DNA from: Paenibacillus sp. FSL R5-0623
GTDB taxonomy: Bacteria > Bacillota > Bacilli > Paenibacillales > Paenibacillaceae
Length of the DNA stretch: 64,000 bases
Direction: 5' to 3'
NCBI RefSeq assembly: GCF_037974265.1
Contig: NZ_CP150233.1
Span: 2,294,001-2,358,000 of the forward strand
Part shown: positions 36,557-44,643 of the stretch, piece by piece
Position numbering within the stretch: the first letter of the stretch is position 1
How the letters are laid out: each line of letters opens with the position of its first letter
Position numbers and translations under genes: made by a program
Notes under the pieces: generated by a model
What the model saw: only the letters and a program-made list of their open reading frames with translations
Databases searched by the model: none
What the model was told of the DNA's origin: nothing

Positions 36557-37243
36557 TTAGATTCCACGGATGCCAAGCGCTTTGGCGATGCTTGATAATG
36601 CGGCTGGTGAGGCATGTTGTTGCAGTTGAGCAACCAGCAGTTCACCCGCCTCTGTAACGCTACCTTCAAACGGCTTAATGCCATGACGTTCCATCCAGTG
36701 ATCTGCGGTCTCATAGGCGGAGCTGTTCCATGCGACTTTGCCTTCTGCGAGCCCCTCTTTTTCTTTGGTTCCACTGATCACAATGGCTGCACAGCCCTGA
36801 AGGTCCAGAAGTCCACGGTCAAATGTTTTTTTGTCCTCTTTTGCCCCGAAACCGGCTTGTGATCGCAAGGCACGTCCATCGATGCCTTCTTGTTCTGCAA
36901 CTAACGCATGAAGTTTGAACGCTTCACGGGAGAGTAGACCCGCTTCATACTGTTCCTTGATGGTTCTGGAGTCGGCAAGCAGTCGGTGTACCCAAGGGAA
37001 GTATTCAGATGAGACCAGAAGCGCTTTCTTTTTGACAAATTTTCCATAGGCAGCAATGCCCTCCTCAGCCAGGCGTGAACGCCATAACCAGGGATCGAAT
37101 TCATCATCCTTGTGCCAATGTTCTTTGGGGGTTAGCGATGATAGAGAAGGATATTCGGCAAATAGTGGTGCCAGAGGCAGCAGCCCTATAGACTGGATAC
37201 GCTGTACTGCTTCTTCGTATGTTATAACGGCTTCATATGTCAT
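36557..37243 (-). CDS. AlkZ-related protein (uncharacterised)
   Basis: 228 residues. It begins YEAVITYEEAVQRIQSIGLLPLAPL and contains LTPKEHWHKDDEFDPWLWRSRLAEEGIAAYGKFVKKKALLV, a pattern I associate with small proteins named AlkZ-related after the YcaQ/AlkZ DNA glycosylases. The full AlkZ catalytic Q-x-Q motif is not visible, so enzymatic activity is not supported. AAAGGAG lies upstream of the ATG at 37243; a longer in-frame start at 37297 would overlap the upstream regulator. It is 34 bp after the WYL regulator gene and probably co-transcribed. Confidence 0.65.
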   Translation of the reverse strand: MTYEAVITYEEAVQRIQSIGLLPLAPLFAEYPSLSSLTPKEHWHKDDEFDPWLWRSRLAEEGIAAYGKFVKKKALLVSSEYFPWVHRLLADSRTIKEQYEAGLLSREAFKLHALVAEQEGIDGRALRSQAGFGAKEDKKTFDRGLLDLQGCAAIVISGTKEKEGLAEGKVAWNSSAYETADHWMERHGIKPFEGSVTEAGELLVAQLQQHASPAALSSIAKALGIRGI

Positions 37244-37277
37244 GATATCAGTAGGCTCCTTTTTGTGTGTAGTCAAG

Positions 37278-38234
37278 CTACGACTTGGTTGAAGCAAGGT
37301 ATCTCCGGCTCACTTCCTCGGCATGCTGACGAATCTCACTGCGAAGTTGGAGGGGTTCAATCACTTCGGCTTCACGTCCCAATCGGTAAAAGAATCGTAC
37401 GGCCCAGTCCCATTCCCCTGGTGGACAAAGGAATGATAATTCCCAGAGATCCGGGGCAATTTCAATCATCTTTTCACCAATATGCTCGTCCTGTTCAGCT
37501 TCAATCATTCCCCTATAGCTGAGTTGTGCCTTAACCAGGGTTGGCGGCTGTTCTGGAGGGATCGGCTTGCTCTGCTGTTGCTCCGCCTGTTCGTTAAGCA
37601 CCAATGCATCCTGTGGTTCGATCTCTTTGACATCGGTAATTCGGTCAACCCGGAACAGACGCTGTTCACCATGTTCGAGGGAATATGCTTCACAATACCA
37701 GAAGCCGGAGGAAGCATATACCCGTGAGGGACAGATATGCAACCATCGCTGACGCGATACGGAGCGATACAGCACACTGAGCCACTCGTGTTCGGGTATG
37801 CATGCCAGCAGTGCGTCCAGATGAGGAAGAATGTAATTGCGATCTGGAATATGATGATACAGCTGTTTGAGCATAGGATCAATTCGCGACATAATATCAT
37901 CCGGAATGATGGCCTTAACTTTGTTCATCAGGGTCCAGCGTTTCTCATGAAAGGGTGTGTCGGCGTAGCGACTTAGACCTTCAAGAGCGAATAGGAGCGT
38001 CGCTGCTTCTACCGGGTCCAGCTGTAGTGGGGGTAATACGTAACCCTCCATAAGTCTGAAACCGCCTCCCGGACCGGAAATGGCAATAATGGGCACATTC
38101 ATCTCGGAGAGGGACTGAATATCCCGGAGAATTGTGCGACGGGAAACCTCAAATTTCTCGCCTAATGAGTGTGCCGTTTCGTGACCATGCTGTAATGCCA
38201 TTACAATGGCAGCAAGCCGATTTGTTCTGTTCAT
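37278..38234 (-). CDS. YafY-type WYL-domain transcriptional regulator
   Basis: 318 residues. An N-terminal HTH_11 (RTNRLAAIVMALQHGHETAHSLGEKFEVSRRTILRDIQSL) is followed by GPGGGFRLMEGYVLPPLQLDPVEAATLLFAL and a WYL domain (ICPSRVYASSGFWYCEAYSLEHGEQRLFRVDRITDV) with a C-terminal WCX extension. WYL regulators bind nucleic acid or small ligands. The ATG at 38234 has CGGAG upstream; earlier in-frame starts lack a site. The AlkZ-related gene follows, which could hint at DNA-damage control, but this is inference. Confidence 0.85.
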   Translation of the reverse strand: MNRTNRLAAIVMALQHGHETAHSLGEKFEVSRRTILRDIQSLSEMNVPIIAISGPGGGFRLMEGYVLPPLQLDPVEAATLLFALEGLSRYADTPFHEKRWTLMNKVKAIIPDDIMSRIDPMLKQLYHHIPDRNYILPHLDALLACIPEHEWLSVLYRSVSRQRWLHICPSRVYASSGFWYCEAYSLEHGEQRLFRVDRITDVKEIEPQDALVLNEQAEQQQSKPIPPEQPPTLVKAQLSYRGMIEAEQDEHIGEKMIEIAPDLWELSFLCPPGEWDWAVRFFYRLGREAEVIEPLQLRSEIRQHAEEVSRRYLASTKS

Positions 38235-38674
38235 GTCAGCCACTCCGTTTCGATCTGCGCCGCCGGAAAGTGATGTCGTAGTTATATTTCTATTGTAACA
38301 ACGAATAAGTGACATCATGAGTGTCACCAATATATTCTCAACTGTTCATTATTTTATAATGGATCAGCATCAGGATTCACAAGTATGTTCCGGCAGGCTT
38401 TGTTAAAATGTGTTTCTCGTCCAATTCGCTTTGCATACTGATATTTCCTTCTATCAAAAAGACCACAGATCATGCCAAAAACCCGTATCCGGTGTAGACG
38501 GATACGGGAAGTAGCAGCTTTTGGCTTACAGAAGACGATAAAGGTCTGAAATCTATACCAATATCCTCGCTGAAGACAATAACAAGTATAAAAGGAACGA
38601 ATATGTGACACTTTGTATCACGGGTATTTTATCACATTATATTATTCCAAATGATTCGAATTAAGCGAAATCGC
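38235..38674. other. intergenic region, 440 bp
   Basis: Contains the upstream region of the WYL regulator, the GH42 terminator at 38477-38508, and a TAAGCGA-AA-TCGCTTA inverted repeat (38662-38677) overlapping the GH42 stop. An 85-codon minus-strand reading frame (38354-38611) has no ribosome binding site or family features, spans the terminator and is not called. Confidence 0.6.
38477..38508 (-). terminator. terminator of the GH42 gene
   Basis: On the minus strand CCCGTATCC pairs perfectly with GGATACGGG around a 9-nt loop, followed by TTTTT. Confidence 0.85.
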
Positions 38675-40702
38675 TTATTTCATCTCGAGTAATTGCACCC
38701 CACGGGCTTCAATCTCAACACTTCCCGAAAGCTCACGATTGGTGAGCAGATCATGTGCTTTAGCTGTTCCCAGATCATAGGATTGTGCGGTTGCGTTATG
38801 GTTCATGACGAACAGGTAGGGTTTGCCGTCTTTGGTTCGTGCACTTACTTCAACACCTTCCGGTGTCGCCAGCAGGGACTCTACATTCTTGGCTGCTGCA
38901 AGCTGTCCCAGCAAACCATCCAGGAAACGTTCATCCGGGTCGGATGCAACGTACCAGGCTTCACCTTGACCAAAGGTGTTACGTGTCACAACAGGCATGC
39001 CTTTATAAAAGTCGTCTCCATATTCTGCGATGACTTCGGCTCCTTCACTGTGCAGCAGGTCACACAGCATGCCGCAGCCATACTCTCCTTGAAGATCGCC
39101 GTAGGCTTCTTTGAGGACAATGCGGTTCTTTTGCTCAGGCAGCAAGGCATCAATCTCTTCCACCCAGATTCCGAGCAACTTACGGAGTTCTCCCGGATAA
39201 CCACCGGTTGTCACGAGATCGTTCTCATTGACAATACCGCTGAAGAAAGTCGTCAGGAATGTTCCACCTGCTGCAACATACTTCTCCAGTTTGGCGGCAA
39301 ATCCTGGTTTGACCATGTAGAGGACAGGGGCAAGAACGATGTCATATTTGCTAATATCCGTATCCACACTGACGATATCCACCTGGATGTTACGGCGGAA
39401 GAACGCTGCATAGTATTTATGGATCTGATCCACATAGTTGAGGGCAACCGTAGGTCCGCTTGATTTTTCGATGGCCCACCAGTTATCCCAATCAAACACA
39501 ATCGCTACTTTGGATTCTACAGTAGCATCCAGCGTAGTGTCGCCAAGGATCTGTAACTCCTTGCCCAGCTCAGCAACTTCGCGGAATACACGTGTATTCT
39601 CGTGACCGGCATGCTCAATAACTGCACCATGATACTTCTCACAGGCACCGATGGAGCGGCGGAGCTGGAAGAACATGATGGTATCTGCCCCGTGTGCAAC
39701 AGACTGGTAACTCCATAGACGCATGACGCCAGGACGTTTCAATGAATTATACGGCTGCCAGTTCTGCTGGCTTGGTGTCTGTTCCATCAGCATGAACGGT
39801 TGACCATCTTTCAGTCCACGCATGAGATCATGAGCCATTGCCGTGAAGCTGACGGGTGTGGCGAGACCGGGATAGCTGTCCCAGGAGACAATATCCATGT
39901 ATTTTGCCCATTTGAAATAGTCCAGTTGCTTGAAGAATCCCATCAGATTGGTTGTAACGACAGAGTCCGGAATATGTTTTTTGATCGCATCGTATTCCAG
40001 ACGGTAACAATCCAGCATGCTGTCGGAGTTGAATCGGGAGTAGTCCAGCGAGATTCCCTGGAATGTTGAATTATTGTTACCCCAGTGTTCGCTCAAGTTG
40101 CTTGGTAATACAATCTCATCCCAATCGTAGAAGGTATGTCCCCAGAAATTAGTGTTCCATGCTTTGTTGACCTGTTCCAAAGTCTGATAGCGCTCTTTCA
40201 GATATACGCGGAACGCTTTCTCACAGTTGTCACAGTAACAGTCACCGCCGTATTCATTGGAGATGTGCCATACGAGAACTGCGGGGTGATCCTTGTATCG
40301 TTCGGCCAGTTTATCCGCAATTTTCTCGGAGTATTTACGATAGGTCGGGCTGTTGGGACAGGAATTATGCCGCCCACCAAATTTGCGTTTGCGTCCATCG
40401 GCATCTACACGAAGCACGTCTGGATATTTCTTTGCCATCCAGGCCGGATGTGCAGCCGTGCTTGTTGCAAGGCATATATAGACACCATTTTCATATAAAC
40501 GATTAATCAGTTGGTCGAGTTCTTCAAAACGATAAGTAACTTCATCAGGCTGAATCAGTGCCCATGAAAATACGTTGATTGTGGCAATATCAATGCCTGC
40601 CAATTGGAACATGCGCAGGTCTTCAAGGTGGGTTTCGTGATCCCACTGTTCCGGGTTGTAATCGCCCCCGTAGAACATTTTGGGCAGTTTGCTGCTAATC
40701 AA
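38675..40702 (-). CDS. GH42 beta-galactosidase
   Basis: About 675 residues, the normal size for glycoside hydrolase family 42; no signal peptide, so intracellular. The N-terminus is KMFYGGDYNPEQW, typical of the family. The acid/base Glu is in WHISNEYGGDCYC (about E150) and the nucleophile Glu in MLMEQTPSQQNW (about E307). Cys residues near 115 and in CYCDNC form the zinc cluster seen in several GH42 enzymes. Trimerisation and C-terminal domains follow. I prefer a TTG start at 40702 because AGAGGTG lies six bases before it; a GTG at 40711 falls inside that site. It is divergent from an AraC gene. Likely substrates are beta-galactosides from plant glycans. Confidence 0.92.
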   Translation of the reverse strand: MISSKLPKMFYGGDYNPEQWDHETHLEDLRMFQLAGIDIATINVFSWALIQPDEVTYRFEELDQLINRLYENGVYICLATSTAAHPAWMAKKYPDVLRVDADGRKRKFGGRHNSCPNSPTYRKYSEKIADKLAERYKDHPAVLVWHISNEYGGDCYCDNCEKAFRVYLKERYQTLEQVNKAWNTNFWGHTFYDWDEIVLPSNLSEHWGNNNSTFQGISLDYSRFNSDSMLDCYRLEYDAIKKHIPDSVVTTNLMGFFKQLDYFKWAKYMDIVSWDSYPGLATPVSFTAMAHDLMRGLKDGQPFMLMEQTPSQQNWQPYNSLKRPGVMRLWSYQSVAHGADTIMFFQLRRSIGACEKYHGAVIEHAGHENTRVFREVAELGKELQILGDTTLDATVESKVAIVFDWDNWWAIEKSSGPTVALNYVDQIHKYYAAFFRRNIQVDIVSVDTDISKYDIVLAPVLYMVKPGFAAKLEKYVAAGGTFLTTFFSGIVNENDLVTTGGYPGELRKLLGIWVEEIDALLPEQKNRIVLKEAYGDLQGEYGCGMLCDLLHSEGAEVIAEYGDDFYKGMPVVTRNTFGQGEAWYVASDPDERFLDGLLGQLAAAKNVESLLATPEGVEVSARTKDGKPYLFVMNHNATAQSYDLGTAKAHDLLTNRELSGSVEIEARGVQLLEMK

Positions 40703-40830
40703 TGTGTTCACCTCTTGTATAAGAATAATCCTATATTATATGATACATATGACTTTTAAAATATAATAAAAGTAATGACTGATATAAGAATACGGAAGTG
40801 TGTTTCAGCTTATACCCAAGGAGGCATCCC

Positions 40831-41664
40831 ATGTTAATCTCCCCCCGACATCAACGATATTTCATGACATCACGTGATCAGCCCTTGCCCCTTTATATTG
40901 AGAGCCTGGGTTATAACGGCAATCAGGAGAAAGTGTCCAGACCTGTGGGGTATCCCTGTTACCATTGGCTTCAGACAGTAAAGGGAGCCGGAGAATTCAA
41001 GTTTGCCGGGTCCACGGTCGTACTGGGGGAAGCATCAGGTATTTTGCTGCCGCCGAATGAACCGCATGAATATGTGCGCGCCCAAGGAGAGTGGGAGACA
41101 CTTTACATTACATTTGGCGGTTCCCAGTGTCCGGCAATCTTGGAGTCACTTAGTCTGGGTGAAGCGGCGTTCTATCAGTGGGAGCAGAGCAGTCCGTTCA
41201 ATGATTACGGCCAGGAAGTGCTGGATTCGATCAGAAGTGATCAGGATTTGTCGGGACTCGAGGCGTCAGCGGATATATACCGATTTCTGATTTTGCTCAA
41301 AAAACATGGCATGACCGGCAATCGGTCTTCGATCTCTCATGCCGTGGAGAGACTCGCTCCGCTCATTGCATTCATGGAACAGCATTATGCGAATCCCGAG
41401 ATTGGTCTCGAACATATGGCTGACCTCACAGGGATCTCATCCAGACATCTGAATACCTTGTTCAAGCAGTCCTTTGGCATGACAGCCTACAGTTATTTCA
41501 TTTTGCTGCGCATTCGCAAAGCCAAGGAAATCATGACCGGGGATACCGCCCTGACGATTAGGGAAACTGCAGTTAGGGTAGGGTTTCGAGATGCAAGCCA
41601 TTTTGTAGCAACCTTTCGCAGGATTGAGGGGGTGACTCCTGAACAGTTCCGTAATTTGTACTAA
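40831..41664 (+). CDS. AraC family regulator
   Basis: 277 residues. An N-terminal cupin-like arm (YPCYHWLQTVKGAGEFKFAGSTVVLGEASGILLPPNEPHEY) is followed by a C-terminal AraC HTH pair (IGLEHMADLTGISSRHLNTLFKQSFGMTAYSYFILLRIRKAK and IRETAVRVGFRDASHFVATFRRIEGVTPEQFR). The ATG at 40831 has AAGGAGG six bases upstream. It is divergent from GH42 with a very AT-rich 128-bp spacer that should hold both promoters, so it probably controls GH42 and perhaps the esterase operon downstream. Confidence 0.88.
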   Translation: MLISPRHQRYFMTSRDQPLPLYIESLGYNGNQEKVSRPVGYPCYHWLQTVKGAGEFKFAGSTVVLGEASGILLPPNEPHEYVRAQGEWETLYITFGGSQCPAILESLSLGEAAFYQWEQSSPFNDYGQEVLDSIRSDQDLSGLEASADIYRFLILLKKHGMTGNRSSISHAVERLAPLIAFMEQHYANPEIGLEHMADLTGISSRHLNTLFKQSFGMTAYSYFILLRIRKAKEIMTGDTALTIRETAVRVGFRDASHFVATFRRIEGVTPEQFRNLY

Positions 41665-41703
41665 CATGTACCCAAATGATCAAAAAGTGATGCCAGGAAA
41701 GTA

Positions 41704-41733
41704 TTGATGCGTTAGGGTCATTACCGTTATGAT
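41704..41733 (+). promoter_or_regulatory. putative sigma-A promoter of the esterase operon
   Basis: TTGATG, 18 bp, TATGAT, about 75 bp before the hydrolase start and just upstream of a cre-like site. Confidence 0.4.
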
Positions 41734-41752
41734 GGTATCGATTCCTGAGATT

Positions 41753-41766
41753 CGAAAACGTTTAAA
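41753..41766 (+). promoter_or_regulatory. cre-like site of the esterase operon
   Basis: CGAAAACGTTTAAA matches the CcpA consensus at 12 of 14 positions and lies just downstream of the putative -10 box, where CcpA would block transcription. Confidence 0.4.
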
Positions 41767-41807
41767 CGGACCCATGGTTCCGTTCTACTTGGAGAGGATG
41801 ATTGAAG

Positions 41808-42596
41808 ATGACAACAACTATACCTTTATGGGATCATGCTGCACCTTATGCAGCCCAGGGCCATGAAGACGAGATGCCACATTTGATTCCATTTATTCAG
41901 CCCGGTTCAGAGAGCGCTGTCATTGTGTGTCCAGGTGGCGGTTATGGATTTTTGGCTGATCATGAAGGTGCTCCAATAGCTGAATTGTTGAACCGTGCAG
42001 GTATAAGTGCATTTGTCCTGAAATATCGGGTGGCGCCTCACCAGCATCCTGCACCGATAACAGATGGTCAGCGTGCCATACGTTATGTTCGTGCTCATGC
42101 TGAGCAGTATGGCATCAACCCTGCCAAGATTGCAGTACTCGGTTTCTCCGCAGGCGGACATCTCACGGCAACATTGGGAACGCTGTATGATGAGGGACAA
42201 CCGGATCATGAGGACCTCATTGAACGCCAGAGTTCACGCCCGGACCGAGTTATTCTCTGTTATCCGGTCATTACGATGGAGTCCTATGGACATGCCGGTT
42301 CCCGTGAGAATTTGCTTGGGTCTGATGCGTCTGCCGAGCAGATCAAGGCTTTCAGTGCGGAGCAGCAAGTGAGAGCGGATGCTCCTGAAGCGTTCATCTG
42401 GCACACCAGCGCTGACCAGGCAGTGCCTGTAGAGAATAGCTTGCGTTACGCACTTGCATTGGGCGAGCATGGCATTCCCTATGATTTGCACGTTTTTGAG
42501 AAAGGTTCACATGGTCTTGGATTGGCTGAGGACAACCATGCGATTCGGGTATGGTCGGATCTGTGTCTCACATGGCTCAAGAATCAAGGCTGGTAA
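41808..42596 (+). CDS. alpha/beta hydrolase, acetyl-esterase type (BD-FAE-like)
   Basis: 262 residues, cytosolic. The alpha/beta hydrolase motifs are VIVCPGGGYGFLADHEG (oxyanion Gly run), the nucleophile in AVLGFSAGGHLTATLG, an acid Asp in IWHTSADQAVPVENS and the His in FEKGSHGLGLA. This layout matches bacterial xylan/oligosaccharide acetyl esterases and BD-FAE feruloyl esterases. The ATG at 41808 has GGAGAGG about ten bases upstream. It leads a probable operon with the Axe2-like esterase and the SMP-30 gene, so it likely de-esterifies imported hemicellulose oligosaccharides. Confidence 0.82.
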   Translation: MTTTIPLWDHAAPYAAQGHEDEMPHLIPFIQPGSESAVIVCPGGGYGFLADHEGAPIAELLNRAGISAFVLKYRVAPHQHPAPITDGQRAIRYVRAHAEQYGINPAKIAVLGFSAGGHLTATLGTLYDEGQPDHEDLIERQSSRPDRVILCYPVITMESYGHAGSRENLLGSDASAEQIKAFSAEQQVRADAPEAFIWHTSADQAVPVENSLRYALALGEHGIPYDLHVFEKGSHGLGLAEDNHAIRVWSDLCLTWLKNQGW

Positions 42597-42680
42597 TTTT
42601 TCTGGCTGGTATCAAGTGAACGGTCCTGACTAATCGAGTAATCCGTATATTAGCGCTTTGAAGCGAAGGAGAAAATAACG

Positions 42681-43346
42681 ATGAAATTGCAGAAAAATGA
42701 CAAGCTTTTGTTTATCGGGGATTCGATTACAGATTGTGGTCGGGAGCATCCTGTAGGTGAAGGCAGTTCAGGTCTGGGCCATGGTTACGTAGCGCAAGTG
42801 TATGCCCTCTTGCGGTCCATCTATCCGGAATTGATGTTGCTTGTCCAGAATGTGGGTAATGGTGGAAATACGATTCGTGATCTGAAACAGCGCTGGGATC
42901 GTGATGTGCTGGACCTTAAACCGGACTGGCTGACGATCATGATCGGCATTAATGATGTATGGCGTCAGTTCGACAACCCATTGTCAACAGACTCACATGT
43001 GTTTCTTGAAGAATACGAATCCACATTGCGTGAACTGGTGGCTTCGGTTCGTCCCAACCTGAAAGGTCTGGTACTAATGACGCCTTATTATCTTGAGGCC
43101 AATCCGGAAGACCCGATGCGGGCAACGATGGATATCTACGGAGAAGCGGTACGCAGGGTAGCGAGTGAGTATGACGCGGTGTATGTGGATACACAGGCTG
43201 CATTTGCTCCATTTTGGGATCATTTCTATACGTCTGTGCTGACTTATGACCGGGTACATCCGGATGCAACGGGCCATATGGTATTGTCCAAAGCATTCTT
43301 GGATGCCATCGGATTCGAATGGTCAGGCGGCGTCAAATCTGAATAA
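42681..43346 (+). CDS. SGNH acetylxylooligosaccharide esterase, Axe2-like
   Basis: 221 residues, no signal peptide. It closely recalls the Geobacillus intracellular acetyl-xylooligosaccharide esterase Axe2 (219 aa): LLFIGDSITDCGR with the nucleophile Ser 15, GNGGNTIRDLKQRW with the oxyanion Asn 63, IMIGINDVWRQ with Asn 91, LMTPYYLEANPEDPMR and the catalytic dyad in YDRVHPDATGHM (Asp 190, His 193). The expected role is removal of acetyl groups from imported xylo- or xyloglucan oligosaccharides in the cytoplasm. The start has GAAGGAG upstream. Confidence 0.88.
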   Translation: MKLQKNDKLLFIGDSITDCGREHPVGEGSSGLGHGYVAQVYALLRSIYPELMLLVQNVGNGGNTIRDLKQRWDRDVLDLKPDWLTIMIGINDVWRQFDNPLSTDSHVFLEEYESTLRELVASVRPNLKGLVLMTPYYLEANPEDPMRATMDIYGEAVRRVASEYDAVYVDTQAAFAPFWDHFYTSVLTYDRVHPDATGHMVLSKAFLDAIGFEWSGGVKSE

Positions 43347-43358
43347 GGACGTGAGGGC

Positions 43359-44240
43359 ATGAGCGACGTAACTGTAGCAGTACAAACCCCGGCATTACTG
43401 GGGGAAGGTCCAAGCTGGGATGCGGAGAACAATCGATTGTTGTGGGTAGATATTGAAAGCTTCAAGGTGCATGTGTATGATCCAGCTACAGGGCAGGATC
43501 AGGCTTATGATGTCGGTGAACATGTCGGGGCTGTTGTTCCCTATCGTGGTGACGAAGTTGTGGTTGCTTTACGCAGTGGATTCCATACGTATCACTTGCT
43601 TACGGGTGAGCTGCAGGCTATTGAAGACCCTGAACAAGATAAGGATACCAATCGTTTTAATGATGGAAAATGTGATGCGAAGGGCCGCTTCTGGGCAGGC
43701 ACGATGAGCATGAATAATGAGAGCAAAGCCGGATCATTGTATTGTTTGGAGCAAGGGCAACCCGTTCGCACAATGGTACAAGGTGTGTCTACATCCAACG
43801 GTCTGGGCTGGAGTCCGGATCGGCAGACCATGTATTACATTGATACCCCGACACGTTCTATTGACCGGTTTGATTTTGATCTGACGGCAGGTACGATACA
43901 AAATCGGACAAGTATCATTCACATACCGGAGGAATTCGGATTTCCGGATGGGATGACGGTTGATGGTGAGGGCATGCTGTGGGTTGCGCACTGGGGCGGA
44001 GGAAGAGTCACTCGTTGGAACCCGCATACATCAGAACTGTTGCAACAGATCGAGGTGCCGGCAGATCAAGTAACATCCTGCTGTTTTGGTGGACCGGATC
44101 TCGAAGAGTTATACATTACAACAGCACGTATAGGGATTAAGGAAGAACGTCTGAAAGAGACACCGGATGCGGGCTCACTTTTTGTTTTCAGACCGGGAGT
44201 TAAAGGGCAGGAGACTCACGCTTATGGTAGCCAGCAATAA
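43359..44240 (+). CDS. SMP-30/gluconolactonase family sugar lactonase
   Basis: 293 residues of the six-bladed beta-propeller SMP-30/RGN family. The metal-site residues are visible: Glu in LLGEGPSWD (E16), Asn in DTNRFNDGKCDAKGRFWAGTM, Asn in STSNGLGWSPD and Asp in GFPDGMTVD. It hydrolyses a sugar lactone; the specific sugar is not predictable. It starts 12 bp after the Axe2-like stop, so it belongs to the same operon. An aldose dehydrogenase that would make the lactone is not in the window. Confidence 0.87.
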   Translation: MSDVTVAVQTPALLGEGPSWDAENNRLLWVDIESFKVHVYDPATGQDQAYDVGEHVGAVVPYRGDEVVVALRSGFHTYHLLTGELQAIEDPEQDKDTNRFNDGKCDAKGRFWAGTMSMNNESKAGSLYCLEQGQPVRTMVQGVSTSNGLGWSPDRQTMYYIDTPTRSIDRFDFDLTAGTIQNRTSIIHIPEEFGFPDGMTVDGEGMLWVAHWGGGRVTRWNPHTSELLQQIEVPADQVTSCCFGGPDLEELYITTARIGIKEERLKETPDAGSLFVFRPGVKGQETHAYGSQQ

Positions 44241-44337
44241 ACAGGTGCCAATTATGTAGTGAACCTTAGTGAACCTCTGCCTGGTTTGCCAGGAAAGAAA
44301 CGATTCCATTTTTTTACTCTTATATAAAATGTCGAAA

Positions 44338-44364
44338 GGTGCTGTTCTAACAGCATCTTTTTTT
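44338..44364 (+). terminator. terminator of the esterase-lactonase operon
   Basis: GGTGCTGTT pairs with AACAGCATC (one wobble) with a two-base loop, followed by seven T. Confidence 0.88.
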
Positions 44365-44494
44365 GTTGTATAACCAGTTTAAACACTGAAAATATTTTAC
44401 AAAAATCGGAATTTCGACAGAGGGGTTTGGATATTTCCAGCGAATGTTATTTATTGAAAGTATTATCCAGATAACCGCGAATCAAGAACAATTA

Positions 44495-44508
44495 TGTAAG
44501 CGCTTAAC
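44495..44508 (+). promoter_or_regulatory. cre-like site upstream of the GH74 gene
   Basis: TGTAAGCGCTTAAC matches the CcpA consensus at 12 of 14 positions; one extra A spoils an otherwise perfect TGTAAGCGCTTACA. It lies about 140 bp before the GH74 start. The rest of this 403-bp gap shows only the upstream terminator and no gene. Confidence 0.5.
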
Positions 44509-44643
44509 AATATGGCTGGAAGGGGGTGAGGCTTCTTGTATCAAGGGATGCATTGATTCGTCTGGCACGCCATCATCAGCACGATGAGACAGCGGGGATA
44601 GACCGAAATGCAGTAACGAAGTAGAAGAGGAGGATAAGTTGAT

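Noticed and set aside
38354..38611. 85-codon minus-strand reading frame between the WYL regulator and GH42
   Set aside because: No ribosome binding site, odd composition rich in Cys, Arg and Tyr, and it spans the GH42 terminator.
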